Part shown: positions 8,368-16,887 of the stretch, one piece after another | Position numbering within the stretch: the first letter of the stretch is position 1 | Layout of the letters: every line of letters starts with the position of its first letter | Translations under genes and position numbers: made by a program | Assembly (NCBI GenBank): GCA_046710445.1 | Contig: JBKEHD010000010.1 | Location: 1 to 33,395, forward strand | Direction: 5' to 3' | DNA from: JBKEHD01 sp046710445 | Lineage (GTDB): Bacteria; Pseudomonadota; Alphaproteobacteria; Rickettsiales; Midichloriaceae | DNA: 33,395 nt | The notes under the pieces: generated by a model | Database searches by the model: none | Seen by the model: only the letters and a program-made list of their open reading frames with translations | Told to the model about the DNA's origin: nothing

Positions 8368-10683
8368 TTAAATTTGTTTTTCAAAGGCATATAAAATAAC
8401 TTCATCAAATGATTCCACTGGAATTATTTTGATATTTTTTTTAACTTCTTCAGGTATTTCTACTAAATCTTTAGTATTTTCCTTGGGTATTAAAACTGTT
8501 TTAACACCAGCTCTTAATGCAGCAAGTAATTTTTCTTTCAACCCACCAATCCCCAATACGCTGCCTCTCAATGTGATTTCACCAGTCATAGCTATATCTT
8601 TTTTTACTGGAATTTCTTTTAATACAGATATTATAGAAGTTGATATTGCTATACCAGCGGAAGGTCCATCTTTTGGTATTGCACCTTCAGGCACATGTAC
8701 ATGTATATCATATTTCTGAAAATACTCTTCTTTTACATCATATTCTTTGGCTTTTGAATGAATGAAACTATGGGCCGCTTGGATAGATTCTTTCATAACA
8801 TCCCCAAGTTTTCCTGTTATCTTAATATTTCCTTTTCCTTTATATTTTACGGCTTCAATTGGCAAAATATCTCCACCAACTTCAGTGTAAGCTAGACCAT
8901 TTGTTATTCCTATTTGGTTTTTTTTGTCAATTTCATCTTGTGTAAATTGATGTGGTCCAAGGAAATCGCTTAAGTTTTTCTTGGTGATTTTGATGTTTTT
9001 TACTTTTTCTACTAATATTTTTTTTACTGATTTCCTAAATATCTTCTCTATTTCTCTACCTAAACTTCTAACACCCGCTTCTCTGGTATAGTAACTTATA
9101 ATGTCTGGAATAACATTTGCGTCTAAAGTCACCTCTTCTTCGGATACAGAATGAGATTCTCTTATTTTAGGGAGAAGATGGTTGTTTGCTATCTCAAGCT
9201 TTTCTTTTTCTGTATATCCTGATAATCTTATAATCTCCATCCTATCTAATAAAGGGCTTGGAATATTAAGATTATTTGCTGTAGCGACAAACATAACATT
9301 TGACAGATCGAAATCAACTTCTAAATAATGATCATTAAAATGAGAATTTTGCGATAAATCTAAAATCTCTAAAAGGGCAGAAGATGGATCTCCCCTGTAA
9401 TCATTCCCTAATTTGTCTATCTCATCTAATAATATTAATGGATTAGAGCTTTTTGCTTTTTTCATTGCCTGTATGATTTTTCCAGGCATTGCACCTATGT
9501 AAGTCCTTCTATGACCCTTAATTTCTGCTTCATCGCGCAAGCCACCTAAAGTGATTTTAGAGAAATTTCTTCCTGTCGATTTTGCAATAGATTTAGCCAA
9601 TGATGTTTTCCCAACTCCTGGGGGGCCTACTAAGCAAATTATGCTGCCACTTAATTTTTTGGATTTCAGTGTTACAGCTAAGTATTCTAAAATTCGTTCC
9701 TTAACTTTCTTTAAAGAATAATGATCATGATCCAATATGCTTTGAGCTTTGACCAAATCTTTGTTATGTGGAGTTAATTTTTTCCAAGGTAATTCTATGA
9801 TCCAGTCCAAATAATTACGAATTACAGCTGCTTCAGAAGACATGGGATTCATCATTTTGAGCTTTTTTATTTCTGAATCAGCTTTTTCTTTCGCTTCTTT
9901 TGTTAATTTTAGACTTTTTACTTTTCTTTTAATCTCGTTAATTTCTTCTTTGCAATCTTCTTCCCCCAACTCTTTGTGAATAGCTTTTAATTGTTCGTTC
10001 AAATAGTAGTCTTTTTGATTTTTTTCGATTTGTGTCTTCACTCTGCTTTTTATCTTGCTTTCAGCATCCAATAATTCTATTTCAGAATTGATAAAAATCA
10101 TTAATTTTTCTAATTTCTTATTGATATCCTCAATTTCAAGTAGCTGCTGTTTTTTATCCACAGTTAAAAATATCTGAGAGCATATTGAATTACAAAAATT
10201 TGTAGTGTCTTTTAGCTTCAATATATTTAAAAAGGCTTCTTGAGATATTTTTTTATTTAATTTTGCATATTGCTCAAATAGATCTGTTACAGCATTTCTC
10301 AATACAACACTTTCTTGATCATCAGCTGGCATGTCTGGTGTCGCTTTTATATAAGCTTTTATATGAGAGCCCTTGTTTGAAAACTTCACTATTTTAGCTT
10401 TATGTAGACCCTCTACTAAAATTTTTACTGAAGAGTCTTGTAATTTTATTATTTGCAGAACTTTTGATAAAACACCCGTTTTGTATAAATCAGAGATTCT
10501 TGGTGCATCATTTGCTCCATCTTTTTGAGTTGTTAAAAATATAGAGCTATCCTTTCCTAAGTTTTGCAAGGCATTGATAGACCTATCTCTACCAACAAAA
10601 AGTGGTATAATCATCTTGGGAAACATTACCACATCTCGTAACGGTAATACTGGGTAACATATTGATTCTTTTTCTATGCTCAT
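8368..10683 (-). CDS. lon: ATP-dependent protease Lon
   Basis: Lon is a cytosolic homohexameric AAA+ serine protease that degrades misfolded and selected regulatory proteins. The 771 residues are close to E. coli Lon (784). The N-terminal substrate domain opens with PVLPLRDVVMFPKMIIPL. A coiled-coil region (about 205-275) follows. The AAA+ module has Walker A GPPGVGKTS (353-361) and Walker B ILLDEID (about 417-423). The C-terminal protease domain carries the Ser-Lys dyad: S675 in DGPSAGIA and K718 in GGLKEKLL, spaced 43 residues apart as in E. coli. No key residue is missing. It is divergent from mreD-mrdA and has a good promoter candidate in the 77-bp gap. Confidence 0.97.
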   Translation of the reverse strand: MSIEKESICYPVLPLRDVVMFPKMIIPLFVGRDRSINALQNLGKDSSIFLTTQKDGANDAPRISDLYKTGVLSKVLQIIKLQDSSVKILVEGLHKAKIVKFSNKGSHIKAYIKATPDMPADDQESVVLRNAVTDLFEQYAKLNKKISQEAFLNILKLKDTTNFCNSICSQIFLTVDKKQQLLEIEDINKKLEKLMIFINSEIELLDAESKIKSRVKTQIEKNQKDYYLNEQLKAIHKELGEEDCKEEINEIKRKVKSLKLTKEAKEKADSEIKKLKMMNPMSSEAAVIRNYLDWIIELPWKKLTPHNKDLVKAQSILDHDHYSLKKVKERILEYLAVTLKSKKLSGSIICLVGPPGVGKTSLAKSIAKSTGRNFSKITLGGLRDEAEIKGHRRTYIGAMPGKIIQAMKKAKSSNPLILLDEIDKLGNDYRGDPSSALLEILDLSQNSHFNDHYLEVDFDLSNVMFVATANNLNIPSPLLDRMEIIRLSGYTEKEKLEIANNHLLPKIRESHSVSEEEVTLDANVIPDIISYYTREAGVRSLGREIEKIFRKSVKKILVEKVKNIKITKKNLSDFLGPHQFTQDEIDKKNQIGITNGLAYTEVGGDILPIEAVKYKGKGNIKITGKLGDVMKESIQAAHSFIHSKAKEYDVKEEYFQKYDIHVHVPEGAIPKDGPSAGIAISTSIISVLKEIPVKKDIAMTGEITLRGSVLGIGGLKEKLLAALRAGVKTVLIPKENTKDLVEIPEEVKKNIKIIPVESFDEVILYAFEKQI

Positions 10684-10711
10684 TTTAATGTTAATCTTTT
10701 AGTGTTTATAG

Positions 10712-10741
10712 ATTATATATATGCTGGTATCTTTTTAACAA
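10712..10741 (-). promoter_or_regulatory. Probable lon promoter
   Basis: On the minus strand, TTGTTA (10741-10736), an 18-base spacer and a perfect TATAAT (10717-10712) lie 29 bases upstream of the lon ATG. The expected transcription start is about 20 bases before the ATG. No CIRCE-like heat-shock operator was seen. Confidence 0.5.
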
Positions 10742-10760
10742 GTTGAATAAATTATTTTTT

Positions 10761-11237
10761 ATGCATTTCAAGAGAGTTATTTTTATAAATCTTATTATAT
10801 TTATACTTATCAAACATATACCTATTTTGATAATATTCAAATATGAATATTTACCAGAGTTATTATCTATTATTATATATGCATCATATTCGTTTAAAAA
10901 GAAATTGTTGAGTAAAATTGATATACTTGTGTTAGCTGTCCTAAATGACGCTTTAAATCTATCATACATCGGTTCATCAATGATTCAGTATTGTGTTTAT
11001 ATGTATTGTATTGATATATTTAGACGGAAATATAATAATTATAATTTATATATTGAATGGGCAGTTTTCTGCGCTATAAATTTAATTGTACTACCTATAC
11101 AATATTTTATTTATAATTCAGAGATATTGTATCATAATTATACTATTAAGATTGCAATAACATTTTTATTCTTTCCAATAATTTTATATATGTTAAGTAT
11201 TTCAAAATCGCTAAGCTCATCTAATTATGAGAGATAA
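10761..11237 (+). CDS. MreD-like rod-shape-determining membrane protein
   Basis: The protein has 158 residues, almost all hydrophobic, with about five predicted membrane helices. MreD is a small polytopic inner-membrane protein of the elongasome, and in many bacteria its gene lies just before mrdA (PBP2), as here; the overlap with mrdA is 11 bp. MreD is poorly conserved, so size, topology and position carry most of the assignment. The pattern IDILVLAVLNDAL resembles the acidic, Gly/Asp-containing helix after the second membrane segment of MreD. The ATG at 10761 is preferred to a TTG at 10743. mreB and mreC are not in the window. Confidence 0.6.
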   Translation: MHFKRVIFINLIIFILIKHIPILIIFKYEYLPELLSIIIYASYSFKKKLLSKIDILVLAVLNDALNLSYIGSSMIQYCVYMYCIDIFRRKYNNYNLYIEWAVFCAINLIVLPIQYFIYNSEILYHNYTIKIAITFLFFPIILYMLSISKSLSSSNYER

Positions 11238-12993
11238 TAAGGAGAAATATAATATTTTCACAAGGAGAGCGTTATTTCTTGGATGTACAAAGGGTGTAGT
11301 TCTTAGTTGTCTTTTGGGGAGATTTTATTATTTACAAATTCTTAATTCAGACAAGTATAAAACCCTTTCAAATAAAAATCGATTGAGAGTGTTTCTAACT
11401 CCTGCTAAACGCGGTATAATCTATGATGCAAATGGGAAAATATTAGCAAATAATATAAAGGCGTACTCATTGTATTTTAAATTAAAATTCAGGCGCTCGT
11501 TGCGTGAGGTGGTTGATAAAATTAATAATATATTAATTGATCAAAAAATTGATGTAAGTAGTTATGCGGATAAAATAAGTAAATTACCCGTATCTTCAAA
11601 CGTAAAATTGCTTTCAAACTTATCTCAAAAAAATGTTGTTCTTTTGTCGTCACATCCAGATTTACAAGAGATTAAGGTAGAAGACGAGTATGTTAGAATA
11701 TATCCATTTAAAGAAAGCTTCTTTCATACGGTTGGTTATTTAGGGATTTCAGACAAAAAACAAAATTCAATTAATTCCATACCGAAGAATTATGATTTAA
11801 TGGATGGGAAGGATGGAGTTGAAAAAGTATTTAATGATAATTTAGAGGGTAAATCTGGTGTACAAAGGATAGAGGTGGATGCAAAAGGTAATTTTGTGAA
11901 AAATATAGATTATGTTCTTCCTGTGGATGGAGAAAATTTACAACTTTCTATTGATCAAAATATTCAGCAAAAAATGATAAATCGTATGCAGGATAGGAAT
12001 GGTTCTGTTATCATTATGGATTTATCAAAAAATAAAATTGTTGGTATGCTGTCTAAGCCACAAATTGATCCAAATATTTTTATTAATGGCGTAACATACG
12101 AGAAGTGGGACGCTATTGTAGGTAGTAAAGATAATGTTTTGAACAACAAATGTATATCAACAAATTATCATCCAGGATCTATTTTTAAAGTGGTTATGTA
12201 TCTTGCAATCTTAAATGCTAATTTAGATCATAAAGAGAAAATTTTTTGTCCAGGACACTATACTTTAGGCGATAGAGTTTATAAATGTTGGAAAAAAACA
12301 GGGCACGGATATGTAGATTTGAACGAGGCTTTTGCTGAGTCATGTAATGTTTATTTTTATGAGCAATCTTTGAAAGTTGGTATAAAAAGAATAGATGATA
12401 TGGCTACTTCTTTGGGTTTAGGTCGCAAAACAAATATAGAATTACCTTTTGAAAAAAGTGGTTTAATGCCTAATCCATCTTGGAAAAAGGAAAAATATGG
12501 GGTTAGTTGGTTTAAGGGTGATACAATCAACACAACGATTGGACAGGGATATATGGAATTTACACCCATTCAAATGATATGTATGCTTGCAAAGATCGTG
12601 AATTGCAAAGATATAGTGCCCTCAATAATCTCAAAAAATCACGAAAATGAATTTGCGGATATTAATATAAAAAAATCTCACTTAAATATGCTGAAAAAAT
12701 CTATGTTTTCAGTTTTTTATAATAAACGAGGTACAGGATATCAATATAGAATTTTAGATGAAAAATATCAAATAGCTGGTAAAAGCGGGACTTCACAGAT
12801 AATAGGATTGCATCATAAATCAAAAAACCTTTCATTTAAAGATCATAGTTTATTTATTGGATATGCGCCTTTCCATAAACCTAAATATGCTATAATAACA
12901 ATTGTGGAGCATGGAGGTTGGGGATCTAAGGCAGCTCTTCCAATATCAAGAGATTTGCTGTTGGATATTAGAGATATAGATGTTGCTAACTAA
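11227..12993 (+). CDS. mrdA: Penicillin-binding protein 2 (elongation-specific peptidoglycan transpeptidase)
   Basis: PBP2 is a membrane-anchored DD-transpeptidase that cross-links new peptidoglycan during side-wall elongation. At 588 residues it has an N-terminal anchor (about 15-31), the pedestal/dimerisation domain beginning RLRVFLTPAKRGIIYDANG, and the transpeptidase domain. The active-site Ser is S318 in HPGSIFK, with K321 completing SxxK. SxN is S372-C373-N374 (ESCNVYF) and the KSGT box is K519-T522. The DGKDGVEKVFND stretch is also typical of class B PBPs. It is probably co-translated with the mreD-like gene. rodA, the usual partner, does not follow; flagellar genes do. Confidence 0.94.
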   Translation: MRDNKEKYNIFTRRALFLGCTKGVVLSCLLGRFYYLQILNSDKYKTLSNKNRLRVFLTPAKRGIIYDANGKILANNIKAYSLYFKLKFRRSLREVVDKINNILIDQKIDVSSYADKISKLPVSSNVKLLSNLSQKNVVLLSSHPDLQEIKVEDEYVRIYPFKESFFHTVGYLGISDKKQNSINSIPKNYDLMDGKDGVEKVFNDNLEGKSGVQRIEVDAKGNFVKNIDYVLPVDGENLQLSIDQNIQQKMINRMQDRNGSVIIMDLSKNKIVGMLSKPQIDPNIFINGVTYEKWDAIVGSKDNVLNNKCISTNYHPGSIFKVVMYLAILNANLDHKEKIFCPGHYTLGDRVYKCWKKTGHGYVDLNEAFAESCNVYFYEQSLKVGIKRIDDMATSLGLGRKTNIELPFEKSGLMPNPSWKKEKYGVSWFKGDTINTTIGQGYMEFTPIQMICMLAKIVNCKDIVPSIISKNHENEFADINIKKSHLNMLKKSMFSVFYNKRGTGYQYRILDEKYQIAGKSGTSQIIGLHHKSKNLSFKDHSLFIGYAPFHKPKYAIITIVEHGGWGSKAALPISRDLLLDIRDIDVAN

Positions 12994-13020
12994 GGTTGTA
13001 TTTTTTGCATATTAACTTCA

Positions 13021-13049
13021 TTGACAATTTAGTGAATTTTTATTAGCCT
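13021..13049 (+). promoter_or_regulatory. Possible promoter for the fliL-fliM cluster
   Basis: A consensus TTGACA (13021-13026) is followed, 17 bases on, by the weak box TAGCCT (13044-13049), about 34 bases before the fliL GTG. The first half is perfect and the second matches only at TA...T. Confidence 0.35.
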
Positions 13050-13082
13050 AATTCATGGAGCTGTATATTTACTATAAAATAC

Positions 13083-13589
13083 GTGAAAACTACAAATGAT
13101 AATGATTTTAACGATTTCGATACTTTAGACGAAAAAAAGGGATTGCTGAAAGGAAATAAAAGCAAAATAATATTGATTTCTGTCTTAGTAATTGTAATTT
13201 TTTCTATATTAGGGTATCTCTTTTTTAAAAACAAAAATATTGAGAGAAATGATATACCTAACGAAGAAGTAGAGGATGCTATAGGGATTCATTATCTTGA
13301 TTTAGATGAATTGATTGTAAATTTGAAAGCAAATGGGGATCAAAATACTTTTTTGAGATTAGATGTAACATTGGTTTTTAAAAATTCTAAAGATCTAGAA
13401 TTTGCTAAAAAACTAAAGCCTAGTATAAGAGATGCTTATTTTGTTTATTTAAGGCAATTGAGAGCTGCAGATCTCAGAGGGTCAATAGCTATTTATAGGT
13501 TGAGAGATGCTCTTTTCAGGAGAACCAATAAAGTTTTATATCCTATTGTTATTGATAAATTGCTTTTTAAAGAGATATTGGTTCAATAA
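13083..13589 (+). CDS. fliL: Flagellar basal body-associated protein FliL
   Basis: FliL is a single-pass inner-membrane protein around the stator units that supports motor torque. The 168 residues comprise a charged cytoplasmic N-terminus, one membrane helix (about 28-48) and a periplasmic domain. Family features are YLDLDELIVNL, then FLRLDVTLVF, LKPSIRDAYFVYLRQLRAADLRG and the terminal LLFKEILVQ, which is characteristic of alphaproteobacterial FliL. The start is a GTG: no in-frame ATG lies upstream, and an ATG at 13055 is in another frame. fliM follows after 38 bp, the usual order. Confidence 0.92.
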   Translation: MKTTNDNDFNDFDTLDEKKGLLKGNKSKIILISVLVIVIFSILGYLFFKNKNIERNDIPNEEVEDAIGIHYLDLDELIVNLKANGDQNTFLRLDVTLVFKNSKDLEFAKKLKPSIRDAYFVYLRQLRAADLRGSIAIYRLRDALFRRTNKVLYPIVIDKLLFKEILVQ

Positions 13590-13627
13590 TTATTTATGTG
13601 TGTTTGGAATTTAAATTGTTCTAGAAA

Positions 13628-14542
13628 ATGAAAAAAAATACTAAAGAATTCGGCAATATATTTGAGCAAAACAAATACTCTTCAGCAAATTTTCCTTTGC
13701 TGAGGAATGTATACGATAGTATGCTTAGGCTCTTTTCAAAGAAAATTCAAAATTTTTTAGGCGTTCCTGTGAAATTAAGCTTAGAGGAGAGTGCTAATTC
13801 ATCTTTTGGAGAAGAGCTTAATAAGCATGCCTCTTCTATAACATCAGTGATGGAATTAGAGGGAGAAAAAGATATAAAAGAAGCATTAGTTATTGTAGAA
13901 AATGATTTTGTTTATTCGTTATTAGATATATTTCTTGGTGCAAGTAGTTATGATGCTACTTTAGAAGTAAAGGGGCGAGAATTTACTAATATTGAAGAAT
14001 GTATTGTTAAAGATTTTTGTTGTTCTTTGATTTCAACATTAAATAAATCTTTTTCTGATGTTTCTGATGTTGGATTTCAATTTCAAAGATTAGAGAAAAA
14101 TAAAAACTCTGCTTTAATTGTAGATGAGGATGAGGGTTGCGATATAGTAAGGTTAAAAATAGAACCTGAAAAAAAGAAATCAGGAATTATTACGATTGTT
14201 ATTCCATATTCTACATTACAATCTCATAAATCAGAGTTATCAAAAATATCTTTGAAAAATACTGATGATAAATTTAAAGAGAAGTGGCTTGAATATTTTG
14301 AAAATACATTGCAAAATAGCAATGTGAAAGTTGGAATAAAGCATTCTGAAAGAATAGATGGATTTAAAGATTTATCAGAAATAAAAGTGGGAAATACGAT
14401 TGTTTTGAATAAATTGGAAAACGAAGATTGGGATGTTGTAGTAAATGATGTGAAAGTTTCTTCCTGTAAATTAGGTAAGGTAAATAATAGGGTAGCCGTA
14501 AAGTTAGTTGAACAAATTAACTCAGCAAAATATATAAATTAG
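13628..14542 (+). CDS. fliM: Flagellar motor switch protein FliM, lacking the CheY-binding N-terminal peptide
   Basis: FliM is the middle ring of the cytoplasmic C-ring and normally receives CheY-P to reverse rotation. This 304-residue version has the CheC-like middle domain: FPLLRNVYDSMLRLFSKKI, VIVENDFVYSLLDIFLG and KGREFTNIEECIVKDF (family GR.FT.IE). After ITIVIPYSTL comes the C-terminal SpoA domain (about 225-300), VGNTIVLNKLE...VAVKL. The conserved N-terminal motif LSQDEIDALL that binds CheY-P is absent; the protein starts with a polar stretch and goes straight into the middle domain. The downstream DUF6468 gene begins 2 bp after its stop. Divergent, but identified by domain pattern and by following fliL. 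Confidence 0.85.
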   Translation: MKKNTKEFGNIFEQNKYSSANFPLLRNVYDSMLRLFSKKIQNFLGVPVKLSLEESANSSFGEELNKHASSITSVMELEGEKDIKEALVIVENDFVYSLLDIFLGASSYDATLEVKGREFTNIEECIVKDFCCSLISTLNKSFSDVSDVGFQFQRLEKNKNSALIVDEDEGCDIVRLKIEPEKKKSGIITIVIPYSTLQSHKSELSKISLKNTDDKFKEKWLEYFENTLQNSNVKVGIKHSERIDGFKDLSEIKVGNTIVLNKLENEDWDVVVNDVKVSSCKLGKVNNRVAVKLVEQINSAKYIN

Positions 14543-14544
14543 AT

Positions 14545-14961
14545 ATGGAAATAGTTATAAACATAGTTGTATTAATTTTTTTATGCTTAACAATAGCTTA
14601 TTGTTGGAAATTAAATGGAAAAATTCATGAATTACAAAATAACAAAGGGGAATTAGCAGGTTTTATTAAAAAATTAGATTCATCTTTGACTAATGCTAAT
14701 AATGGGATAGCAGAATTGAAAAATATGACGCGTGAAAGTATTGAAAAAATATCTGTAGATATTAAAAAGGCGGATGAAATTTCTGATGAGCTAGTGTTTT
14801 TGATAGAGAGAGGAAAAAATCTTGTTTCTGAAATTGAAAATGCTATATCTAAAAGCAGTGTTGTGACTAAAAAGAAAAAGCCTGTAAAAAAAAGCACTTC
14901 TACAAAGTCATTAACTACTAAAAAGAAAAAAATACAAAAATCAATTAAAGAGAGTACATAG
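14545..14961 (+). CDS. DUF6468-like flagellar-cluster membrane protein
   Basis: This 138-residue protein has one N-terminal membrane helix (about 4-19), then a predicted coiled coil and a very lysine-rich C-terminal tail (about 109-138). In alphaproteobacteria a protein of this design, annotated DUF6468, sits between fliM and a MotE-like gene. The segment from LNGKIHELQNNKGELAGFIKKL through DELVFLIERGKNLVSEIE fits that family (pattern LIERG near the end of the helix). Its molecular role is not established; context ties it to the motor. It is packed between fliM (2 bp) and the next gene (0 bp). Confidence 0.7.
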   Translation: MEIVINIVVLIFLCLTIAYCWKLNGKIHELQNNKGELAGFIKKLDSSLTNANNGIAELKNMTRESIEKISVDIKKADEISDELVFLIERGKNLVSEIENAISKSSVVTKKKKPVKKSTSTKSLTTKKKKIQKSIKEST

Positions 14962-15627
14962 ATGCTAAGACTTTTACCATATGCGCTTATATTACTTGTT
15001 GTAATGTTTTTTTCAAAATTGATGAATGTTCTTGATGAATATTTAAATATGATGACAGTACAGGAATCTCAAGCAAATTTAGAAAAACCTTCTCAAAAAG
15101 AGAGCGTAGCAGCTGATCCAGTAAAAAATGATGATAATACTCCAGTTGCAATAAAAAAAGATGAGAAAGATACGGGTTTTTTAGAAAAATTGGAAAAATT
15201 TGATTATAAATTGGAATCAGAAAAAAAACTTTTGCAACAACTGAGAAAGAGAAGGAAAGAGATTGATGAATATAAGGATGATATTTATACTGATAGAGAT
15301 GCTATGGTTTCTATAAAGCAGCATATTGATAGTAGATTAAATGTATTAGAAAAATTGCAACAAAAAATTAAACCACGTGTTCAAGAAGTGAACAAGGAAG
15401 AAGTTCTTAGAAGAGATAAATTGGTAAAAGTATACGAAAGTATGAAGTCTAAAGATGCTGCAAAAATATTTGATGAACTTCCTATGGGAATATTGCTTGA
15501 TGTTACGGAGACCATGAAAGAGTCAAAATTAGCACTTATTCTTGCTGATATGAAGGCTGATAAAGCTCGTGAATTAACAACTATTTTATCTGATAAACAC
15601 ATTAATTTTTCTTCTTATTCAGACTAA
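14962..15627 (+). CDS. MotE-like motor chaperone with MgtE-N-type C-terminal domain
   Basis: The 221-residue protein has one N-terminal signal-anchor helix (about 4-20), a polar linker, a long charged coiled coil (about 70-150) and a C-terminal helical domain. The C-terminal stretch VYESMKSKDAAKIFDELPMGILLDVTETM...ADMKADKARELT is the MgtE-N/MotE pattern (Y..M....AA.I...L.......L..M....AA.IL). In alphaproteobacteria MotE is a periplasmic chaperone for MotC, involved in motor stator function. It starts immediately at the preceding stop codon. It closes the fliL-fliM-DUF6468 cluster. Confidence 0.78.
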   Translation: MLRLLPYALILLVVMFFSKLMNVLDEYLNMMTVQESQANLEKPSQKESVAADPVKNDDNTPVAIKKDEKDTGFLEKLEKFDYKLESEKKLLQQLRKRRKEIDEYKDDIYTDRDAMVSIKQHIDSRLNVLEKLQQKIKPRVQEVNKEEVLRRDKLVKVYESMKSKDAAKIFDELPMGILLDVTETMKESKLALILADMKADKARELTTILSDKHINFSSYSD

Positions 15628-15693
15628 AATACTTATTTACTTTCTTTTATAAGTTATGTAATAATACCTTAATATAAATTTATAAAAATTATT

Positions 15694-16512
15694 ATGAATG
15701 CGAAAAAAATATCTGTATTACTGATTTTTTTAATTGTTATTTATGGTGGGTATTTCTACTATAAAAAATTCATAAGTACAAGTAGCAGTGTATCGCATAC
15801 TGTTGCACTTAAAAAAAGTGACGTTATAGAAATCATAAGAAATGAATTAAAAGAGAATCCTACTATAGTTGTTGATGCATTTAAAGCTCACTTGGATAAT
15901 CAACAAAAGAAAGAAGAAGAAAGAATTACTGGAGCAATAGAGGATAATAAAAATGATCCGAAATATGGAAAATCTGACGCTAAAAACACAGTTATAGCTT
16001 TTTATGATTATAATTGTTCATATTGTAAAAATATGTCATCTGTCATTGATAAACTTATAACTGATAGGAATGATACATTTGTAGTTTTTAAAGAGCTTCC
16101 TATTTTAGGAAAAGCTTCTGCAGAAGCTAGTAAAGCTGCTCTTGCTGTAAATATTATTGCTCCTGATAAATTTCTTGCTTTCCATAATAAGCTAATGGAT
16201 TCACAAAAATCTGGAAAAAGTATTGAAAATGTAATTAAAGATTCCGCGGAATCTTTGCAAATTAATACAGATAATTTATTCAAGATGATGAATACTGCTG
16301 AAGTTCAAAGTATTTTGGAAAATAATAGAAGGTTAGCGATGAATTTAGGTATTAGAGGCACGCCAGCTTTAGTTATCAATGGTCAATTATATCCTGGCGC
16401 TATGAATTTTGATCAGATTACAAAAATTTTAGATGAAGATGATACTTCTTCTGTAGATACTTCACCTGTGGATGCTTCGTCTGTTGTCGATACTTCAAAT
16501 ACTAATAAATAG
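15694..16512 (+). CDS. DsbA-family thiol:disulfide oxidoreductase (COG1651 type)
   Basis: This 272-residue exported thioredoxin-fold protein probably forms or isomerises disulfides in periplasmic proteins. An N-terminal hydrophobic signal anchor (about 6-22) is followed by a helical lead-in and the redox site FYDYNCSYCKNM (C108-S-Y-C111). The helical insertion follows, then the cis-Pro loop RGTPALVINGQLYPGA. The site resembles alphaproteobacterial DsbA-like proteins of the BdbD group rather than E. coli DsbA (CPHC). The C-terminus carries a short repetitive D-T-S-x-V tail not expected in the family. It follows the flagellar cluster after 66 bp and may be a separate unit. Confidence 0.88.
   Translation: MNAKKISVLLIFLIVIYGGYFYYKKFISTSSSVSHTVALKKSDVIEIIRNELKENPTIVVDAFKAHLDNQQKKEEERITGAIEDNKNDPKYGKSDAKNTVIAFYDYNCSYCKNMSSVIDKLITDRNDTFVVFKELPILGKASAEASKAALAVNIIAPDKFLAFHNKLMDSQKSGKSIENVIKDSAESLQINTDNLFKMMNTAEVQSILENNRRLAMNLGIRGTPALVINGQLYPGAMNFDQITKILDEDDTSSVDTSPVDASSVVDTSNTNK
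16441..16500 (+). repeat. Four degenerate 15-bp tandem repeats in the 3' end of the DsbA-like gene
   Basis: Units beginning GATACTTC or GATGCTTC start at 16441, 16456, 16471 and (after a 3-bp spacer) 16489. They encode D-(T/A)-S-(S/P)-V pentapeptides that form an acidic/serine tail after the thioredoxin fold. In-frame 15-bp units can change in number without breaking the gene. Confidence 0.75.
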
Positions 16513-16550
16513 TTAGTAATATCTATACATAGCATTTGTTTTATAGAACA

Positions 16551-16599
16551 AAGGCCACTGCCTAACCTAATAGAAGATATTAGGTTAGGCAGTGGCCTT
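16551..16599. repeat. Perfect 22-bp inverted repeat with 5-base loop
   Basis: The arm at 16551-16572 (AAGGCCACTGCC...) is the exact reverse complement of 16578-16599, separated by GAAGA. The arms are clearly richer in G and C than the surrounding DNA. It lies 38 bp past the DsbA-like stop. It could end that transcript, but neither strand has a T-run after the stem. A mobile palindromic element is an alternative. No second copy was seen in the window. Confidence 0.85.
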
Positions 16600-16671
16600 A
16601 ACTTATCAAAAAAATAATCTTATCTACAATTAAATGTAAATTAGTATATTGATAAAAAAATAACTAAATAC

Positions 16672-16887
16672 ATGGGATATGGAGAAGCATACTATAATTT
16701 TATTACAAATGAAATGTGTCAGCCTTCAGATTGGGAATACGATCTTCTCAATATATCAATCCCACTTACAAGTCAAAAAGTATACAGTCTGATTTCAAGT
16801 AGTGATCAATACATAAATGATGATAATATGTGTAATCAATTATCAATCACCATGGCTCATATGTTTTTAACAAGTGGTTCGTATTGA
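16672..16887 (+). CDS. Unrecognised ORF, probable 5' part of a frameshifted gene
   Basis: I do not recognise this 71-residue product. It starts at an ATG 72 bp after the hairpin and stops at a TGA. It overlaps the next ORF, which lies one frame forward. The next frame is open from 16871, so a single-base event within 16871-16887 would join both into one protein of about 475 residues. No signal peptide or membrane helix is visible; the sequence is mixed polar with aromatic residues near the N-terminus. It could instead be an independent small gene. Confidence 0.45.
   Translation: MGYGEAYYNFITNEMCQPSDWEYDLLNISIPLTSQKVYSLISSSDQYINDDNMCNQLSITMAHMFLTSGSY

Noticed and set aside
10706..10969. 87-codon minus-strand frame across the mreD-like gene and the lon promoter
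   Set aside because: It would run through the lon promoter region and lies antisense to a better candidate that overlaps mrdA.
16441..16500. CRISPR-like array
   Set aside because: The units are short, contiguous and in frame, without spacers; they encode the DsbA-like tail. No CRISPR repeats or cas genes are present in the window.
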